Below the pieces are notes generated by a model. The model ran no database searches. It saw only the letters and a program-made list of their open reading frames with translations, and had not been told where the DNA came from. Positions 52,256 through 61,467 of a DNA stretch of 64,000 nt are shown one piece after another. The number at the start of each line of letters is the position of its first letter. The first letter of the stretch is position 1. Location of the stretch: positions 120,926 to 184,925 of the forward strand of contig NZ_BDDE01000026.1 of assembly GCF_008327685.1 (NCBI RefSeq), in the 5' to 3' direction. Both the position numbers and the translations under genes were made by a program. This stretch comes from Actinomadura sp. K4S16 (GTDB taxonomy: Bacteria > Actinomycetota > Actinomycetes > Streptosporangiales > Streptosporangiaceae).

Positions 52256-53574
52256 TGACCGACCAGCCCGCGGATCGTCTTCGCGGTCGCCTGCATGGTC
52301 TGCTGCGCGTTCGCTCCCCGCAGCATGATCGGCGCCACCGCTTCGTCCTGCAGCGTGAGAACGGCCTGCTGCGCCTTCGGCCCGCTGAAGGAGGTGTAGG
52401 GCATGAGATGGTCCAACTGGGCCAGGGTGGGAAGCAGCCGCTTGTCCTTGTCGAAGTAGCTCTTCAGGTAGCGCGGATCGGTCACCGTGGCGGGCCGCAG
52501 GGGCAGATAGCCGATCTTGGCGGTGATCGTCGTGAACGCCTGTTCGCTGGTCAGGAACTTCACGAACGTCCATGCGGCGCGCTGCTTGGCCGGGTCCTTC
52601 GACAGCACTGCGAGCCCTGCGCCGGAATAGGTCGGGCGGGCGGGGCCGGTGCCGAAGCCCGGGAAGCCGGTGGCCTGCACCTCGAACTTGCCGGAAGCCG
52701 CCGCGTCGAGGGCGGCGAGCACCGCCGTGGAGGTGACGAGCATGCCCAGCTTGCCCGCCTTGAACGCCGCGATGGCGTCGGCCTCGCTGACACCCGGCTG
52801 CGCCCCGGACTGCGTCAGGTCTGCCAGCGTCCGCATCGCCTGGACGGCAGGCGGCTGGTCGAGCGTGACCTTGCCGTCGGCGTCGACGAGCGAGCCGCCG
52901 TTGCTGTTGACGAGGGACTGGGTGAGGAAGTCGGACTTGCCGGCGCCGGCCGCGTCGACGTAGACGCCCTCCGCTCCCTTCTTCACGATCTTGAGCGCGG
53001 CGCTCTTCATCTCGGCCATGGTCGTCGGCGGCTTGGCCGGGTCCAGGCCCGCGGACCGGAACAGGTCGGCGTTGTAGAACAGCGCCGGGACCGACATCGT
53101 GTACGGCATCGCGGCCGTCACACCCTTGTGACGCGTCGCGGCGAGGACGGCCTGGTTGAAACCGGCGCTGGTCTGCCGCCAATCCTGCGCCGTGGCGATC
53201 TCCTGGACGGGTGTGATCGGCAGGCTCTGGTACGCCTGCGCCATCTTGCTCCAGCCGATCTGCGCGACATCGAAACCGTTGCCGGAGAGGCTGGACGTGC
53301 GCAGCTTGGTGAGGACGTCGGCGACGGCGACGCCCTGCGGTTCGATCTTGATGGAGGGATTGGCCTTCTCGAAGGAGTCGATCAGCTCCTGCGTACCCTT
53401 TCCGCCCAGATCGGCGGTGCCGTAGTTGTAAGAGAGGAAGGACAGCGTCACGGTCTTGCCGACGGCGGCGTCGCTGCCGGACGAGCATCCCGCGATCGAC
53501 GACGCTGCCACGGCCAGCACGGCGAGAGCGACGCGCGGTCGGCTCACGCCTGCGCGCACCTTTTTATTGATCAT
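52252..53574 (-). CDS. Extracellular solute-binding lipoprotein, sugar type
   Basis: A 440-aa lipoprotein with lipobox SSIAGC (residues 25-30) and an SBP_bac_1 fold (SFLSYNYGTADLGG, then ELIDSFEKANPSIKIE). AGGAG lies upstream of ATG 53574. It should capture a sugar or glycerol-phosphate-like ligand for the two permeases. Ligand unknown. Confidence 0.9.
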   Translation of the reverse strand: MINKKVRAGVSRPRVALAVLAVAASSIAGCSSGSDAAVGKTVTLSFLSYNYGTADLGGKGTQELIDSFEKANPSIKIEPQGVAVADVLTKLRTSSLSGNGFDVAQIGWSKMAQAYQSLPITPVQEIATAQDWRQTSAGFNQAVLAATRHKGVTAAMPYTMSVPALFYNADLFRSAGLDPAKPPTTMAEMKSAALKIVKKGAEGVYVDAAGAGKSDFLTQSLVNSNGGSLVDADGKVTLDQPPAVQAMRTLADLTQSGAQPGVSEADAIAAFKAGKLGMLVTSTAVLAALDAAASGKFEVQATGFPGFGTGPARPTYSGAGLAVLSKDPAKQRAAWTFVKFLTSEQAFTTITAKIGYLPLRPATVTDPRYLKSYFDKDKRLLPTLAQLDHLMPYTSFSGPKAQQAVLTLQDEAVAPIMLRGANAQQTMQATAKTIRGLVGQ

Positions 53575-53594
53575 TTGGGGGTCTCCTAGGGGGA

Positions 53595-54416
53595 TCAAAC
53601 AGGGAACTTCGCGAACGGGGTGGCGATGTGGACCGGACCGCCGAACCGGGCGGCGGCGCGTCTCCGGCTCTTCTCCAACCAGGAGGTGTCGGCCGACACG
53701 AAGTGAGTGAGCACGAGTTGCCCGGCGCCGGCGGACATGGCGACCTCGGCCGCGTCCTCGGCGCACAGGTGGCCGTGGGGGCCGGAGTCCGGCTCGTCCA
53801 GCGTGCACTCGGCGAGCAGCAGGTCGGTTCCCGCGGCGAGGTCGTCGAGTGCCGCCGTACGGCCGGTGTCCCCCGTGTAGACGAGGATCCCCTCGGGGGT
53901 TTCGACGCGGACACCGCAGTTCGGCACCGCGTGCTTGAGGAGTTCCAACCGGATTTCCGCGCCCCCGACAGCGAATCGCGCACCGGGGGCATATTCACGG
54001 ACGTCGAAAGCCAACTCGAACGCACGGTCAAGGGCCGGCATCGTCACGACCGGAAAGATTTCAGCGAGCCGCTCGAAACGCTCCGCGGAGCCGACCGGAA
54101 CATAAAGCGGAATCCGGGATATCCGCACATCCGCCTGCGGTGGCGATCCGGCGGTCGGATAGCGCAGATTCGCGGAGAGCAGTGTCTTGCCGACCGGGAG
54201 CAGGTCGTAGCAGTGGTCGAGATGAACATGGGTGATGACGACCGCGTCGAGCATCTCCGGCGTGCCGACCCTGCTCAACGCGGTCGCCACTCCCGGCCCG
54301 CAGTCCAGCAGCAGCCGGGTCGGCGCCGCGTCGGGCCCCAGCGAGACCAGGTAGCCCGAGCCGGCCTGACCGTCCGCAGGCATCCCCGAGCGGCAACCGA
54401 GTATCGTCAAATTCAT
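53595..54416 (-). CDS. Metallo-beta-lactamase-fold hydrolase (RNase Z/phosphodiesterase-like)
   Basis: A 273-aa MBL protein. The metal motif THVHLDH puts ligands at H63, H65, D67 and H68; YTGDTG supplies the bridging aspartate and LTHFVS the last histidine. The N-terminal LTILGCRSGMP and overall layout resemble the RNase Z-like group, which also holds cyclic-nucleotide and phosphonate-ester phosphodiesterases. It lies 20 nt upstream of the binding-protein gene, so it may act on the imported substrate, such as a phosphodiester sugar (inference). Confidence 0.82.
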   Translation of the reverse strand: MNLTILGCRSGMPADGQAGSGYLVSLGPDAAPTRLLLDCGPGVATALSRVGTPEMLDAVVITHVHLDHCYDLLPVGKTLLSANLRYPTAGSPPQADVRISRIPLYVPVGSAERFERLAEIFPVVTMPALDRAFELAFDVREYAPGARFAVGGAEIRLELLKHAVPNCGVRVETPEGILVYTGDTGRTAALDDLAAGTDLLLAECTLDEPDSGPHGHLCAEDAAEVAMSAGAGQLVLTHFVSADTSWLEKSRRRAAARFGGPVHIATPFAKFPV

Positions 54417-54684
54417 CAATTGATCTTCGCTCGTTTCCCTGAGATTGAAAGGTTCACACGGCCGATGCCGCAGGCCCGAAATCAAGCATGGCAAGGCGGC
54501 ACATCCCGGGCAACAAAGGAAATCCGAATCGGCGATTGAGTACACCAATCGCCGCCGCCATGAGGGTCGGCTCGGTGGAACGTCGCGGTGACAGGTCGGC
54601 GGCCTGAGGCTGGGGCACCGATTTCAGATGGTGGACGGCGGCCGGACAAGCGACGAGGACCTGACCGGTCCCCCGTCGCGTCGG

Positions 54685-55587
54685 TCAGAGACCGACAGCC
54701 GCGAACGGCGCCGCCGCCTCGAGACCTGCCAGGAACACGCGTGCCCCCGGGGACGAATCCCGCGCCGGCCACACCGCGCATACGTCCAGCGTGGGCTCCG
54801 GCTCCACCAGCGCGACAGCGGACAATCCCATGGCGGACGTCTCGACCGCGCGCGTCGCGGAGGCGAACCCGACCACCGTCCCGGTGGCGATGACCATGGC
54901 GGTGGCCATCGAGTCGTTCACCTCGTCGGTGACGTTCAGCCTGATCCCGCTCTGCTTCGCGGCCTGCGACAGCGCGTCGTGCGAGGCCGGGCTCAGCTCT
55001 CGGCTGAAGAGGATGCTGCGGTGCTCGGCCAGTTCGCGGAACGGCATGGAGCGCCGTCCGAACAGCGGATGACCAGGCGCGACCAAGGCCATCAGCGGCG
55101 TACGGAACAGCGCTCGGGACGCGAAGTAGGGGCCCTCGGGCACGCCGAACAGCAACGCGACGTCCAGCCTGCCCGCCACGAGGTCGGCCAGCTGCGGCCC
55201 GGAGCGCTTCTCGACCAGCTCAGGCCTTAGCCGCGGGTACGCCTGGGCCAGCCGGTCCAGCGTGAGCGGCAGGACCCGGCGGCCGGCCGGGTAGTTGAAC
55301 CCGACCCGCACCGTGCCCGCATACCCCGATCCGACCTTCCTGGTCATCTCGACCGCGTCACGCAACTGATCGAGCAGCCTCCGCGCCTCCGCGCGGAAGA
55401 CCTCACCGGCCTCGGTGAGCGTGACATGGTGCGATCCGCGGTCGACGAGCCGGACGCCCATCGAACGTTCCAGCCGTTGCAGGTGCTGGCTGAGGGACGG
55501 CTGGGAGATGTGCAGCGCCGCGGCGGCCCTCCCGAAATGCAACTCGTCGGCGATGGCAAGAAACGACTCAAGGTGCCGCAGCTCCAC
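54685..55587 (-). CDS. LysR-family transcriptional regulator
   Basis: A 300-aa LTTR. The N-terminal winged helix is VELRHLESFLAIADELHFGRAAAAL with ISQPSLSQHLQRLE as recognition helix, then a substrate-binding domain. GTG 55587 is eight bases after GGAGG; ATG 55593 would be only two bases away. No divergent target gene lies directly beside it; the sugar operon starts 268 bp downstream on the same strand. Confidence 0.85.
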   Translation of the reverse strand: MELRHLESFLAIADELHFGRAAAALHISQPSLSQHLQRLERSMGVRLVDRGSHHVTLTEAGEVFRAEARRLLDQLRDAVEMTRKVGSGYAGTVRVGFNYPAGRRVLPLTLDRLAQAYPRLRPELVEKRSGPQLADLVAGRLDVALLFGVPEGPYFASRALFRTPLMALVAPGHPLFGRRSMPFRELAEHRSILFSRELSPASHDALSQAAKQSGIRLNVTDEVNDSMATAMVIATGTVVGFASATRAVETSAMGLSAVALVEPEPTLDVCAVWPARDSSPGARVFLAGLEAAAPFAAVGL

Positions 55588-55756
55588 GCACATCCCCCTC
55601 CCGGAAGGTCCGTTGCCGGACAAACCGGCCTGGTCATGATGCACCGGCAAGCTGACCAGCGGGTGACGACCGGCGTTCTCCGCGGTAACGAGCCAGGGCT
55701 CCGACCTGGGCAGACAGGCCACGGGCAGCCGCGCTCGCGGAGTTCGGAGATCTGCG

Positions 55757-55921
55757 ATGAGTTCCGTACCGGGGCCGCAGCCCGGCTTCTGGTACCTGCC
55801 CACGCTCATGGAGCGCGCACCCTGGCCGCAGACCCTCGGTGACACGCTCGCCGACCTGGTCGACGAGGGGCATCCGCTCGTGGTCGGCACCGCGGACCTG
55901 AAGCGAATTTTCTCCCGGGGC
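55757..55921 (+). pseudogene. Gene fragment, possibly TPP/transketolase-like
   Basis: The plus strand reads MSSVPGPQPGFWYLPTLMER, then TLGDTLADLVDEGHPLVVGT and ADLKRIF before running into the antisense of the heliorhodopsin gene. The wording recalls the start of transketolase C-terminal-like proteins, where LVVLTADL is common. No start site or continuation is visible. Low-confidence remnant in the 334-bp gap behind the LysR gene. Confidence 0.25.
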
Positions 55922-56677
55922 TCAGCCGGCCAGGGTGCCGCCGAAGATCTGCCAGGCCAGGGCCGACTTGGCGGTCAGGCTCAGCACGATGTAGCCCTTC
56001 TCGCCGAAGAGGTAGTCGGCCCAGCGTCCCTTGGCGCGGTACTGCAGCCATTGGTTCAGCGCGAAGATGTTGAAGAGGACGAACAACGAGACGATGATCC
56101 CGTACACGAAGGCGGGCGGCTCGGCCTGCGACGGCGACTTCGGTGCGATCGTGTAGATGACGATGGCGATCCAGGGCACGGCCCCGGCGATGCATCCGAA
56201 GGTGAACGGCAGCCACCCGTGAGCGGCGGGCTCCTCGTACTTCTCCTGGAGCCAGCCGAAAAGAATCATCGCCGCGTTCACACCGAAGATGGCGATCAGT
56301 GCCGCGACGTCGGCGATGCCGACGAGCTGGGAGATCAACACGATCATCAGCGAAGCGGACAGGGAGTACTCCACCCAGCGGGCCCTGTTGCGTCGCCGCT
56401 CGAGGTCGAGCACGTAGCGCCGCCACCAGACCGTGCAGACGAGCAGATGCGCGATTCCTGACAGAGCCAGGAAGGCGGCCACGGCGAAGCCGGTCGGCAG
56501 GCTGAACAGCACCACCGGGTTCTGTGGAGCCGTTCCCGGCGGCCCGGCCAGATAGGCCGCGGTGACCGGCAGGGAGAAATCGGTGGCCAGCACGCCGATC
56601 AACACCGCCTGGACGGCGTGCAGCACGGCGGCCGCCGCGTTCCCGCGCCGCAGGCTCCGTCGCTGACGTCGATCCAT
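55922..56677 (-). CDS. Heliorhodopsin
   Basis: A 251-aa seven-helix retinal protein. Helix 3 carries WVEYSLSASLM (101-111) with the counterion glutamate E103, and helix 7 carries LSLTAKSALAWQIFGG (232-247) with the Schiff-base lysine K237; both are diagnostic for heliorhodopsins rather than type-1 rhodopsins. AGGAG five bases before ATG 56677 fixes the start; a GTG 36 bases upstream is possible. Heliorhodopsins have an inverted topology and a slow photocycle without pumping; suggested roles are light sensing or partner-enzyme control. No retinal-forming dioxygenase is within the window. Confidence 0.9.
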   Translation of the reverse strand: MDRRQRRSLRRGNAAAAVLHAVQAVLIGVLATDFSLPVTAAYLAGPPGTAPQNPVVLFSLPTGFAVAAFLALSGIAHLLVCTVWWRRYVLDLERRRNRARWVEYSLSASLMIVLISQLVGIADVAALIAIFGVNAAMILFGWLQEKYEEPAAHGWLPFTFGCIAGAVPWIAIVIYTIAPKSPSQAEPPAFVYGIIVSLFVLFNIFALNQWLQYRAKGRWADYLFGEKGYIVLSLTAKSALAWQIFGGTLAG

Positions 56678-57236
56678 GCCTGCTCCTGGGAGAGTGTCGT
56701 CGCGCTGTGTCACTACCCGCTGGATCCCAAGGGACGTTCACTACCCGCTCATTGGAGCTTTCCGGAAGCGCAAGGCTGCTCGCCGGACCCGTGCAACCGC
56801 TCGCCGCGTCCCCGTTCGGAGACCAGCGCCACCACCTCGGGCCGGTGATGCGCTCCGGAGCCGGTCACCGTAACGACCTCCAGTCGGGGGCGTGTGGCCG
56901 GAGGAGCAGACAGAAGCGGGCTCGGGGATGCCGGACACGGTTGGTTTCTCCCTGGCCGGGCGCTAACGGGCTTGGCCGTCGCCGGGCCGATCAGGCGGTC
57001 AGCCCAAGATCCTCACAGTACGGTTCTCGGCAATATCGGCGTCTCGAAGACTCCTGGGACGACATCGTGCTTCTTGCAGATTTCGTCAACCGCGAGTCCG
57101 CAGAAGTCCCGCGGTACAGGCACGTCCACCCCGGACGCGCCGGATCGAGATTCAGTCCGGCGAGACAGGCACAGACCCCATGCCTCTCCGGATCAGGTGC
57201 CGCCATGAGGCTGACCAGGTCGTTCAACACCGCGGC
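56678..57236. other. Intergenic stretch, no gene recognised
   Basis: About 560 bp. Frames on both strands are long because of GC content but none shows a family motif or ribosome site. The heliorhodopsin promoter should lie at the left end. The middle part (about 57000-57100) has lower GC than its surroundings, suggesting old inserted or decayed DNA. Confidence 0.4.
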
Positions 57237-57659
57237 TCAACGGCGGGTCAGCTGGGCGGTGAGCCGGGTGAGCAGGGACACGCAGTTCCGCAGTTCCCGT
57301 TGCTCGCCGACAGTGAGCGTGTCGTGAATGGCGTTGTGCAATGAGGTGGCGCGGCGGTCGCGGTCCTGTCGCAGGCGTTCTCGCCCGGCTTCGTCGATGC
57401 GCAGGAGCACCTTGCGACGGTCATCGGGGTGCGGTTCGGCGGCCACCAGGCCGGCGCTCAGCAGTTCTTTGACCGTCTTCGCGGCCGACTGGTGGCTCAC
57501 CATCCGCCGCTGTGCCAGGTCGGCGGTGGTCTGCGGGCCGTCCCGGTCGAGGTAGCCGAGGATGGCGGCCGCGCCGCCAGGCATGGTGTCGACGGCCCGC
57601 ACCGCGCGTACCAGCGCACCGATCGCCTGCCGCAAGTCTTCGGCCAGTGTGTCGTCCAC
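57237..57659 (-). CDS. MarR-family regulator
   Basis: A 140-aa winged-helix regulator: GPQTTADLAQRRMVSHQSAAKTVKEL gives the HTH and HPDDRRKVLLRI the wing. The GTG start is at 57659. It is divergent from the UlaG-like hydrolase gene; the 79-bp gap contains three phased repeats and one palindrome. Confidence 0.88.
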   Translation of the reverse strand: MDDTLAEDLRQAIGALVRAVRAVDTMPGGAAAILGYLDRDGPQTTADLAQRRMVSHQSAAKTVKELLSAGLVAAEPHPDDRRKVLLRIDEAGRERLRQDRDRRATSLHNAIHDTLTVGEQRELRNCVSLLTRLTAQLTRR

Positions 57660-57682
57660 CTCTTCACCCTACCCTTGCCCTC

Positions 57683-57724
57683 ACAACCAGGTTGTATAGT
57701 TTGATTGTACAGCTTAGTTGTATA
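57683..57724. promoter_or_regulatory. Phased repeats in the MarR/UlaG-like gap
   Basis: The octamers GTTGTATA (57691-57698), ATTGTACA (57704-57711) and GTTGTATA (57717-57724) recur with an exact 13-bp period. The first overlaps the palindrome ACAACC-A-GGTTGT (57683-57695). The gap is much more AT-rich than its surroundings. It probably holds overlapping promoters and the MarR operator. Confidence 0.6.
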
Positions 57725-57738
57725 TCTGGGAGCGAACC

Positions 57739-58380
57739 TTGCAGCTCACGAAGTTCGGGCACGCCTGTGTCCGCGTCGAATCCGACGGCCGGCGGCTGGT
57801 AGTCGACCCCGGCGGCCTGACCGATCCGCGCGCGCTCGACGGCGCCGACGCGGTCCTGGTCACCCACGAGCACTTCGACCACTTCTCCGAAGACACGCTG
57901 CGTCAAGCCTTCGCGGAGAACCCGCGCCTGCTCCTGTGGACCAACACCGCCGTCGGAGGCAGACTCGCCGACCTCGGCAAGCGCGTGACCGTCGTCGGCG
58001 ACGGCGAGGCGTTCACCGCGGCCGGCTTCGACGTGCAGGTCTTCGGCACCTGGCACGCTGTCATCCACCCCGACATCCCGCGCGTGGCCAACATCGGCTT
58101 CCTGGTCAACGGCGCCCTTTTTCACCCCGGCGACGCGCTGACCGTGCCGGACACGGCCATCGACACCCTGCTGCTGCCCGTGCACGGCCCTTGGTCCACC
58201 ACCGGGCAGCTGATCGACTACGTGCGCGAAGTGAAGCCGCGGCAGGTCGTCGGCGTCCACGACGGCGCCCTCAACGACGTCGGCGGCGCAATGGTCGCCG
58301 GCCTGCTGGGCGGCAACGGCCCCGGCACCGGCAGCCCCTACCAGCGACTGACCCCCGGCGCGTCCGCCGAGATCGCCTGA
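57739..58380 (+). CDS. UlaG-like metallo-beta-lactamase-fold hydrolase
   Basis: A 213-aa MBL hydrolase. The motif THEHFDH gives H43, H45, D47 and H48; GHAC near the start and FHPGD (phosphoesterase-like bridging Asp) match the UlaG/L-ascorbate-6-P lactonase-like group common in actinobacteria. The start is TTG 57739, six bases after GGGAG; an upstream TTG at 57718 overlaps the operator region. Likely repressed by the divergent MarR protein. Substrate unknown. Confidence 0.82.
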   Translation: MQLTKFGHACVRVESDGRRLVVDPGGLTDPRALDGADAVLVTHEHFDHFSEDTLRQAFAENPRLLLWTNTAVGGRLADLGKRVTVVGDGEAFTAAGFDVQVFGTWHAVIHPDIPRVANIGFLVNGALFHPGDALTVPDTAIDTLLLPVHGPWSTTGQLIDYVREVKPRQVVGVHDGALNDVGGAMVAGLLGGNGPGTGSPYQRLTPGASAEIA

Positions 58381-58719
58381 ACATGCGTCGCCACGACCCG
58401 ACACGAGGCGCCCAAGGCGGTCACGCGCGTCCACGGCGACCGGCGGGCCGTCCTCGACGCCGTGGCGGCGATGACAGCCGCGAACCGGTCAAGGCCGTGG
58501 CCGAGCGTCGTGAATGCCCACCTGGGTGGTGACGACGTGCGCCCCTCGGTGTCGCGTCCATGATCTGCCGACCGCGCTCCAGGTACTCGCGCAACACCTC
58601 CCATCTGCCGCACGTCCTGCCGCAGGCCGGCGGCGACGTCACGCTGCATCGCCGAGGAATTTCCAACCTGAGTCCGCAGGTCACGGGCCGGTTGCATCCC
58701 GCGCGGCCTGAGTGATGAC

Positions 58720-58935
58720 AAGAGAGCTCCTGGTAGATCGAGTTTTGCGACGATCTCGACCCCCAAGAGCTCCGATGATGCGGCGGGAGAAGCAGTCCAG
58801 TACGGCTGCGCAGTACAGCTTCCCCTCTTCGGTCGGATGCTCGGTGATGTCGGTGCCCAGAGCTGGTCAGGCACCTGGACGTCGAAGGTCCGCTTGCGTA
58901 CGAGCCCGACCCGAACGCTTGAGTCTCGTCAGTCA
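58720..58935 (-). mobile_element. IS3-family transposase remnant
   Basis: The minus strand holds pieces of an IS3/IS150 integrase: LVRKRTFDVQVPDQLW (58915-58865 region), then in another frame TDITEHPTEEGKLYCAAVLD and CFSRRIIG. The frame change and the lack of both ends show it is a dead fragment. The flanking 58381-58719 also looks degenerate. Confidence 0.65.
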
Positions 58936-58952
58936 CCGGGCTCTGACACCGT

Positions 58953-59417
58953 TCACCCCTCGTACGGGCGTTCGCGGGTATGAGAAATCGGGCCGTCGAG
59001 GACCGTGTCGGGGTAGCCCCTGGCCTTCGAGCCGACCTCCAGTTCGATCTGCTCGTGGCTCCCGTCAGCGTAGACCAGGGAAACCGGAAACTTGATGAAG
59101 GTGCCTTCGGTGTTCCAACTCGTCGAGCGGGCGCCTCCAACGTCGAAGGACACGAGGGGTGCCCCGCTCGACAGAAACCCCTCGCAGTCTTCCATCGCCA
59201 AATCGGATGTGTCGTCCTGCATGTCGCAGGCCTTTATCCATTTGCGCTGACGAACGAGATCCAGATAGGCGACCAGGGTCGCGCGCGCTCGGGCCTCGTC
59301 CCGTTGCCTCATGGCGTTTCCCTCTGAGATGAAGGTCCACACTGCGATGATGCAGCCGGTCACGAGTATGGCGAACACAAGTATGGCGATCCAGGCCGCC
59401 GGGCGCGGGCGTGTCAT
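58953..59417 (-). CDS. Hypothetical membrane-anchored protein
   Basis: A 154-aa protein with one N-terminal helix (about 8-28, AWIAILVFAILVTGCIIAVW) and a small extracellular domain: RATLVAYLDLVRQRKWIKAC, then two further cysteines (MEDCEGF region) and beta-strands. The shape resembles DUF4878/NTF2-like extracytoplasmic domains. ATG 59417 lacks a good ribosome site. Function unknown; it sits in decayed DNA but its frame is intact. Confidence 0.55.
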   Translation of the reverse strand: MTRPRPAAWIAILVFAILVTGCIIAVWTFISEGNAMRQRDEARARATLVAYLDLVRQRKWIKACDMQDDTSDLAMEDCEGFLSSGAPLVSFDVGGARSTSWNTEGTFIKFPVSLVYADGSHEQIELEVGSKARGYPDTVLDGPISHTRERPYEG

Positions 59418-60262
59418 GGGCGGAAACGCTACGCGCTGCGACAAGTTTTCGAATGTAGAAGTTGTGGTGAAATGTGGAGAGCATGTGAAGATTTCGTATG
59501 CCAGGTGCCCGGTGTTGATGCCATTGGCCACGTACCGGCCTTCCGGATCACCACCCCACCCACACGATCTTTAGGACAGTCCCCGCCCTGGACGCCGAAC
59601 ACAACCGCGCCGCCGGAGAGTTCATCGAGCAGTTCAGAAACAACGACCACGTCCTGGACGGCTCGACCCCTTCTGCATCACCATCACCCCCTGAACCCGA
59701 ACAGAGTGGCGGGCCGGTCCCCCGGGTCTGGCGGTGGTGGGCGTGCCCATCGGGACGGCCATCACGTAGAGCGGTAGTCGCGGCCGCATCTCGGCGGTGG
59801 CCCGGTGCCGAGGTGACCGCCGATCGGTTCGGCGACCCCCGGCCAGGTCGCGGGCGTCGGCGGGGCTGAGAGCCGCCTTCCCCCGCCCGCCACTCGCTAC
59901 CCGACGCCTACCGCAGCAGTGCTGCCGTGTGGCGGGCCCCTGGGGCTACGTGGCCGGCCTGGCCGCGCGGAGAACGCGCGAATGCGACCGTCTCGGCGAG
60001 CGCCTGTTCAAGGCCGACACCCTCCAGCGCTACGAGACCCTGGTCGACTTCGACACCGTCAAGACCGGTCTGGCCCTCCCGCTGCCCGCGCCACGGCCCA
60101 CTCGACCACACGACGGGCGGCCATGAGCAAGGTGGAGACCTGACGTCGGCGACACCCGGATGGGAAACGACGACGCCGACGGGAGCCGCCCGCTGTGGGC
60201 GACCCCCGCCGGCGGTCGCGTTCCGATCAACCGCTCAGATCGTGCGCGCCCCTAGGACGTGC
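59418..60262. other. Degenerate region with gene fragments
   Basis: About 845 bp without an intact gene. A plus-strand piece near 59570-59690 reads FRTVPALDAEHNRAAGEFIE then QFRNNDHVLDG, followed by a frame change. A second piece near 59945-60070 reads RTRECDRLGERLFKADTLQR then YETLVDFDTVKTGL. Both look like ends of lost genes; neither family is recognised. Confidence 0.4.
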
Positions 60263-60589
60263 TCAGCACGTGGGGATCCCCGAGGAGACGTTGGTGACGT
60301 TCCCGGAGTAGATCCAGCCTGGGTCCCAGTACTCCCCTGCGGGCGGCTCCGGACGGACGTAGTACCAGGTGTTCCGCGCGTCGTTGACGAACTTGCATCG
60401 GACCCACAACTTCTGGCTCTTGGGCATCGAGGTCCACCCGATGGGGTCACAGGTGACCGACGGGCCCTCCCGCAGTTTCATCGGCTTGTTGGTGCGCAAG
60501 GCGGCCACGCCCACGCCGAGGCCGATGGCGGCGACGGTCGTCAGACCGAGCCGGGTGATCTTCTTCGTGCCGAAAGCTGGTATCTCCAT
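60263..60589 (-). CDS. Small secreted hypothetical protein
   Basis: A 108-aa protein. A basic N-terminus and a hydrophobic stretch (LGLTTVAAIGLGVGVAAL, about 14-31) form a signal or anchor; the mature part has three cysteines (TCDPIG, VRCKFVN, GIPTC). The AAGGAG site lies almost against ATG 60589, so the true start is uncertain. No family recognised; possibly a disulfide-stabilised exported protein. Confidence 0.5.
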   Translation of the reverse strand: MEIPAFGTKKITRLGLTTVAAIGLGVGVAALRTNKPMKLREGPSVTCDPIGWTSMPKSQKLWVRCKFVNDARNTWYYVRPEPPAGEYWDPGWIYSGNVTNVSSGIPTC

Positions 60590-61026
60590 CTCCTTTTCGA
60601 GTGTGCGGCGGCTCTTCTGAAGGCCGGGCAGTCGCACCGCCTCCGAGTAAAGGGCTAATCCGTCACTCGAAGCATTTGTCGGCGCACGCATACCGGCCCC
60701 CTGAGACCTCCTTTCCCAACCGTGGACGAGCCTGGACGCGCTCTTCCGCGTCCATCAGCAACCTGCGTCGGAGCCAGCTGCGCCACAAGGGGATCTTCGT
60801 CCGGGACACCTGCTGTGGCCTGCACAAAGGAATAAGAGCAGTGTCCCGGACAGCGCCGGACAGCCGTTCGGACGGCACCGATTCCCGGACACCAAAAATG
60901 ATCACCTGTGGACACGATCCGGCGACGCCGCGTTACCCGGGGACATTGCCCCTTGTCAGAGATCTTTGAATGCGGTCATCATTCTTTGCATACGCGGCGG
61001 GTGCCATTCGGGCGGCAGGGGGGAAC
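60590..61026. other. Intergenic stretch, no gene recognised
   Basis: About 440 bp. A minus-strand frame of 80-86 codons (60655-60915) begins with ATG but has no motif or clear ribosome site. The promoter of the HTH gene should be at the right end, where GC falls. Confidence 0.35.
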
Positions 61027-61467
61027 GTGGCGCAGGAGATGGTTTTTCCGGAGGACATGCGGTCCAGCGGAGAGTTCGTTTCGTCCCTGCGCCACCTGAA
61101 GCAGCGGTCGGGAATCTCCTACCGGCAGTTGGAGCGGCGGGCGGAGGCAGCGGGCGACACGCTGCCCCGCAGCACCATCGCCCAAGCCCTCACAGGCGAA
61201 ACCCTGCCACGACGAGAAACCGTCGAAGCATTCGTCCGCGCCTGCCTCGGCCCCGAACAAGCCGTGACGGAGGCGGCGCAATGGCTGGCGGTCTATGACC
61301 GCCTGGCCGGTGACGGGCCGCCGGTCCACGCCATGCCCCCGCGCAGACCTTCCTACTGGTCGACACCAGGCCGGTTCGACCACAGCCGAGAGCGGCCGCG
61401 AGCAGGACGCGCAACCGGATCCGGCGATACGCGGTCGCGCTGTCGGCCGCCATGCTGCTCATCCTGA
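61027..61467 (+). CDS. XRE-like HTH protein, C-terminus frameshifted
   Basis: The first about 95 residues form the actinobacterial HTH module seen at the head of many membrane proteins: SSGEFVSSLRHLKQRSGISY, RQLERRAEAAGDTLPRSTIA and ALPRRETVEAFVRACLG-like segments. GTG 61027 follows GGGGGG. After about 61330 the frame becomes Arg/Pro/Ser-rich nonsense, while another frame supplies a membrane helix and a LamG-type domain. So the intact ancestor was probably HTH - helix - LamG. Confidence 0.6.
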   Translation: MAQEMVFPEDMRSSGEFVSSLRHLKQRSGISYRQLERRAEAAGDTLPRSTIAQALTGETLPRRETVEAFVRACLGPEQAVTEAAQWLAVYDRLAGDGPPVHAMPPRRPSYWSTPGRFDHSRERPRAGRATGSGDTRSRCRPPCCSS

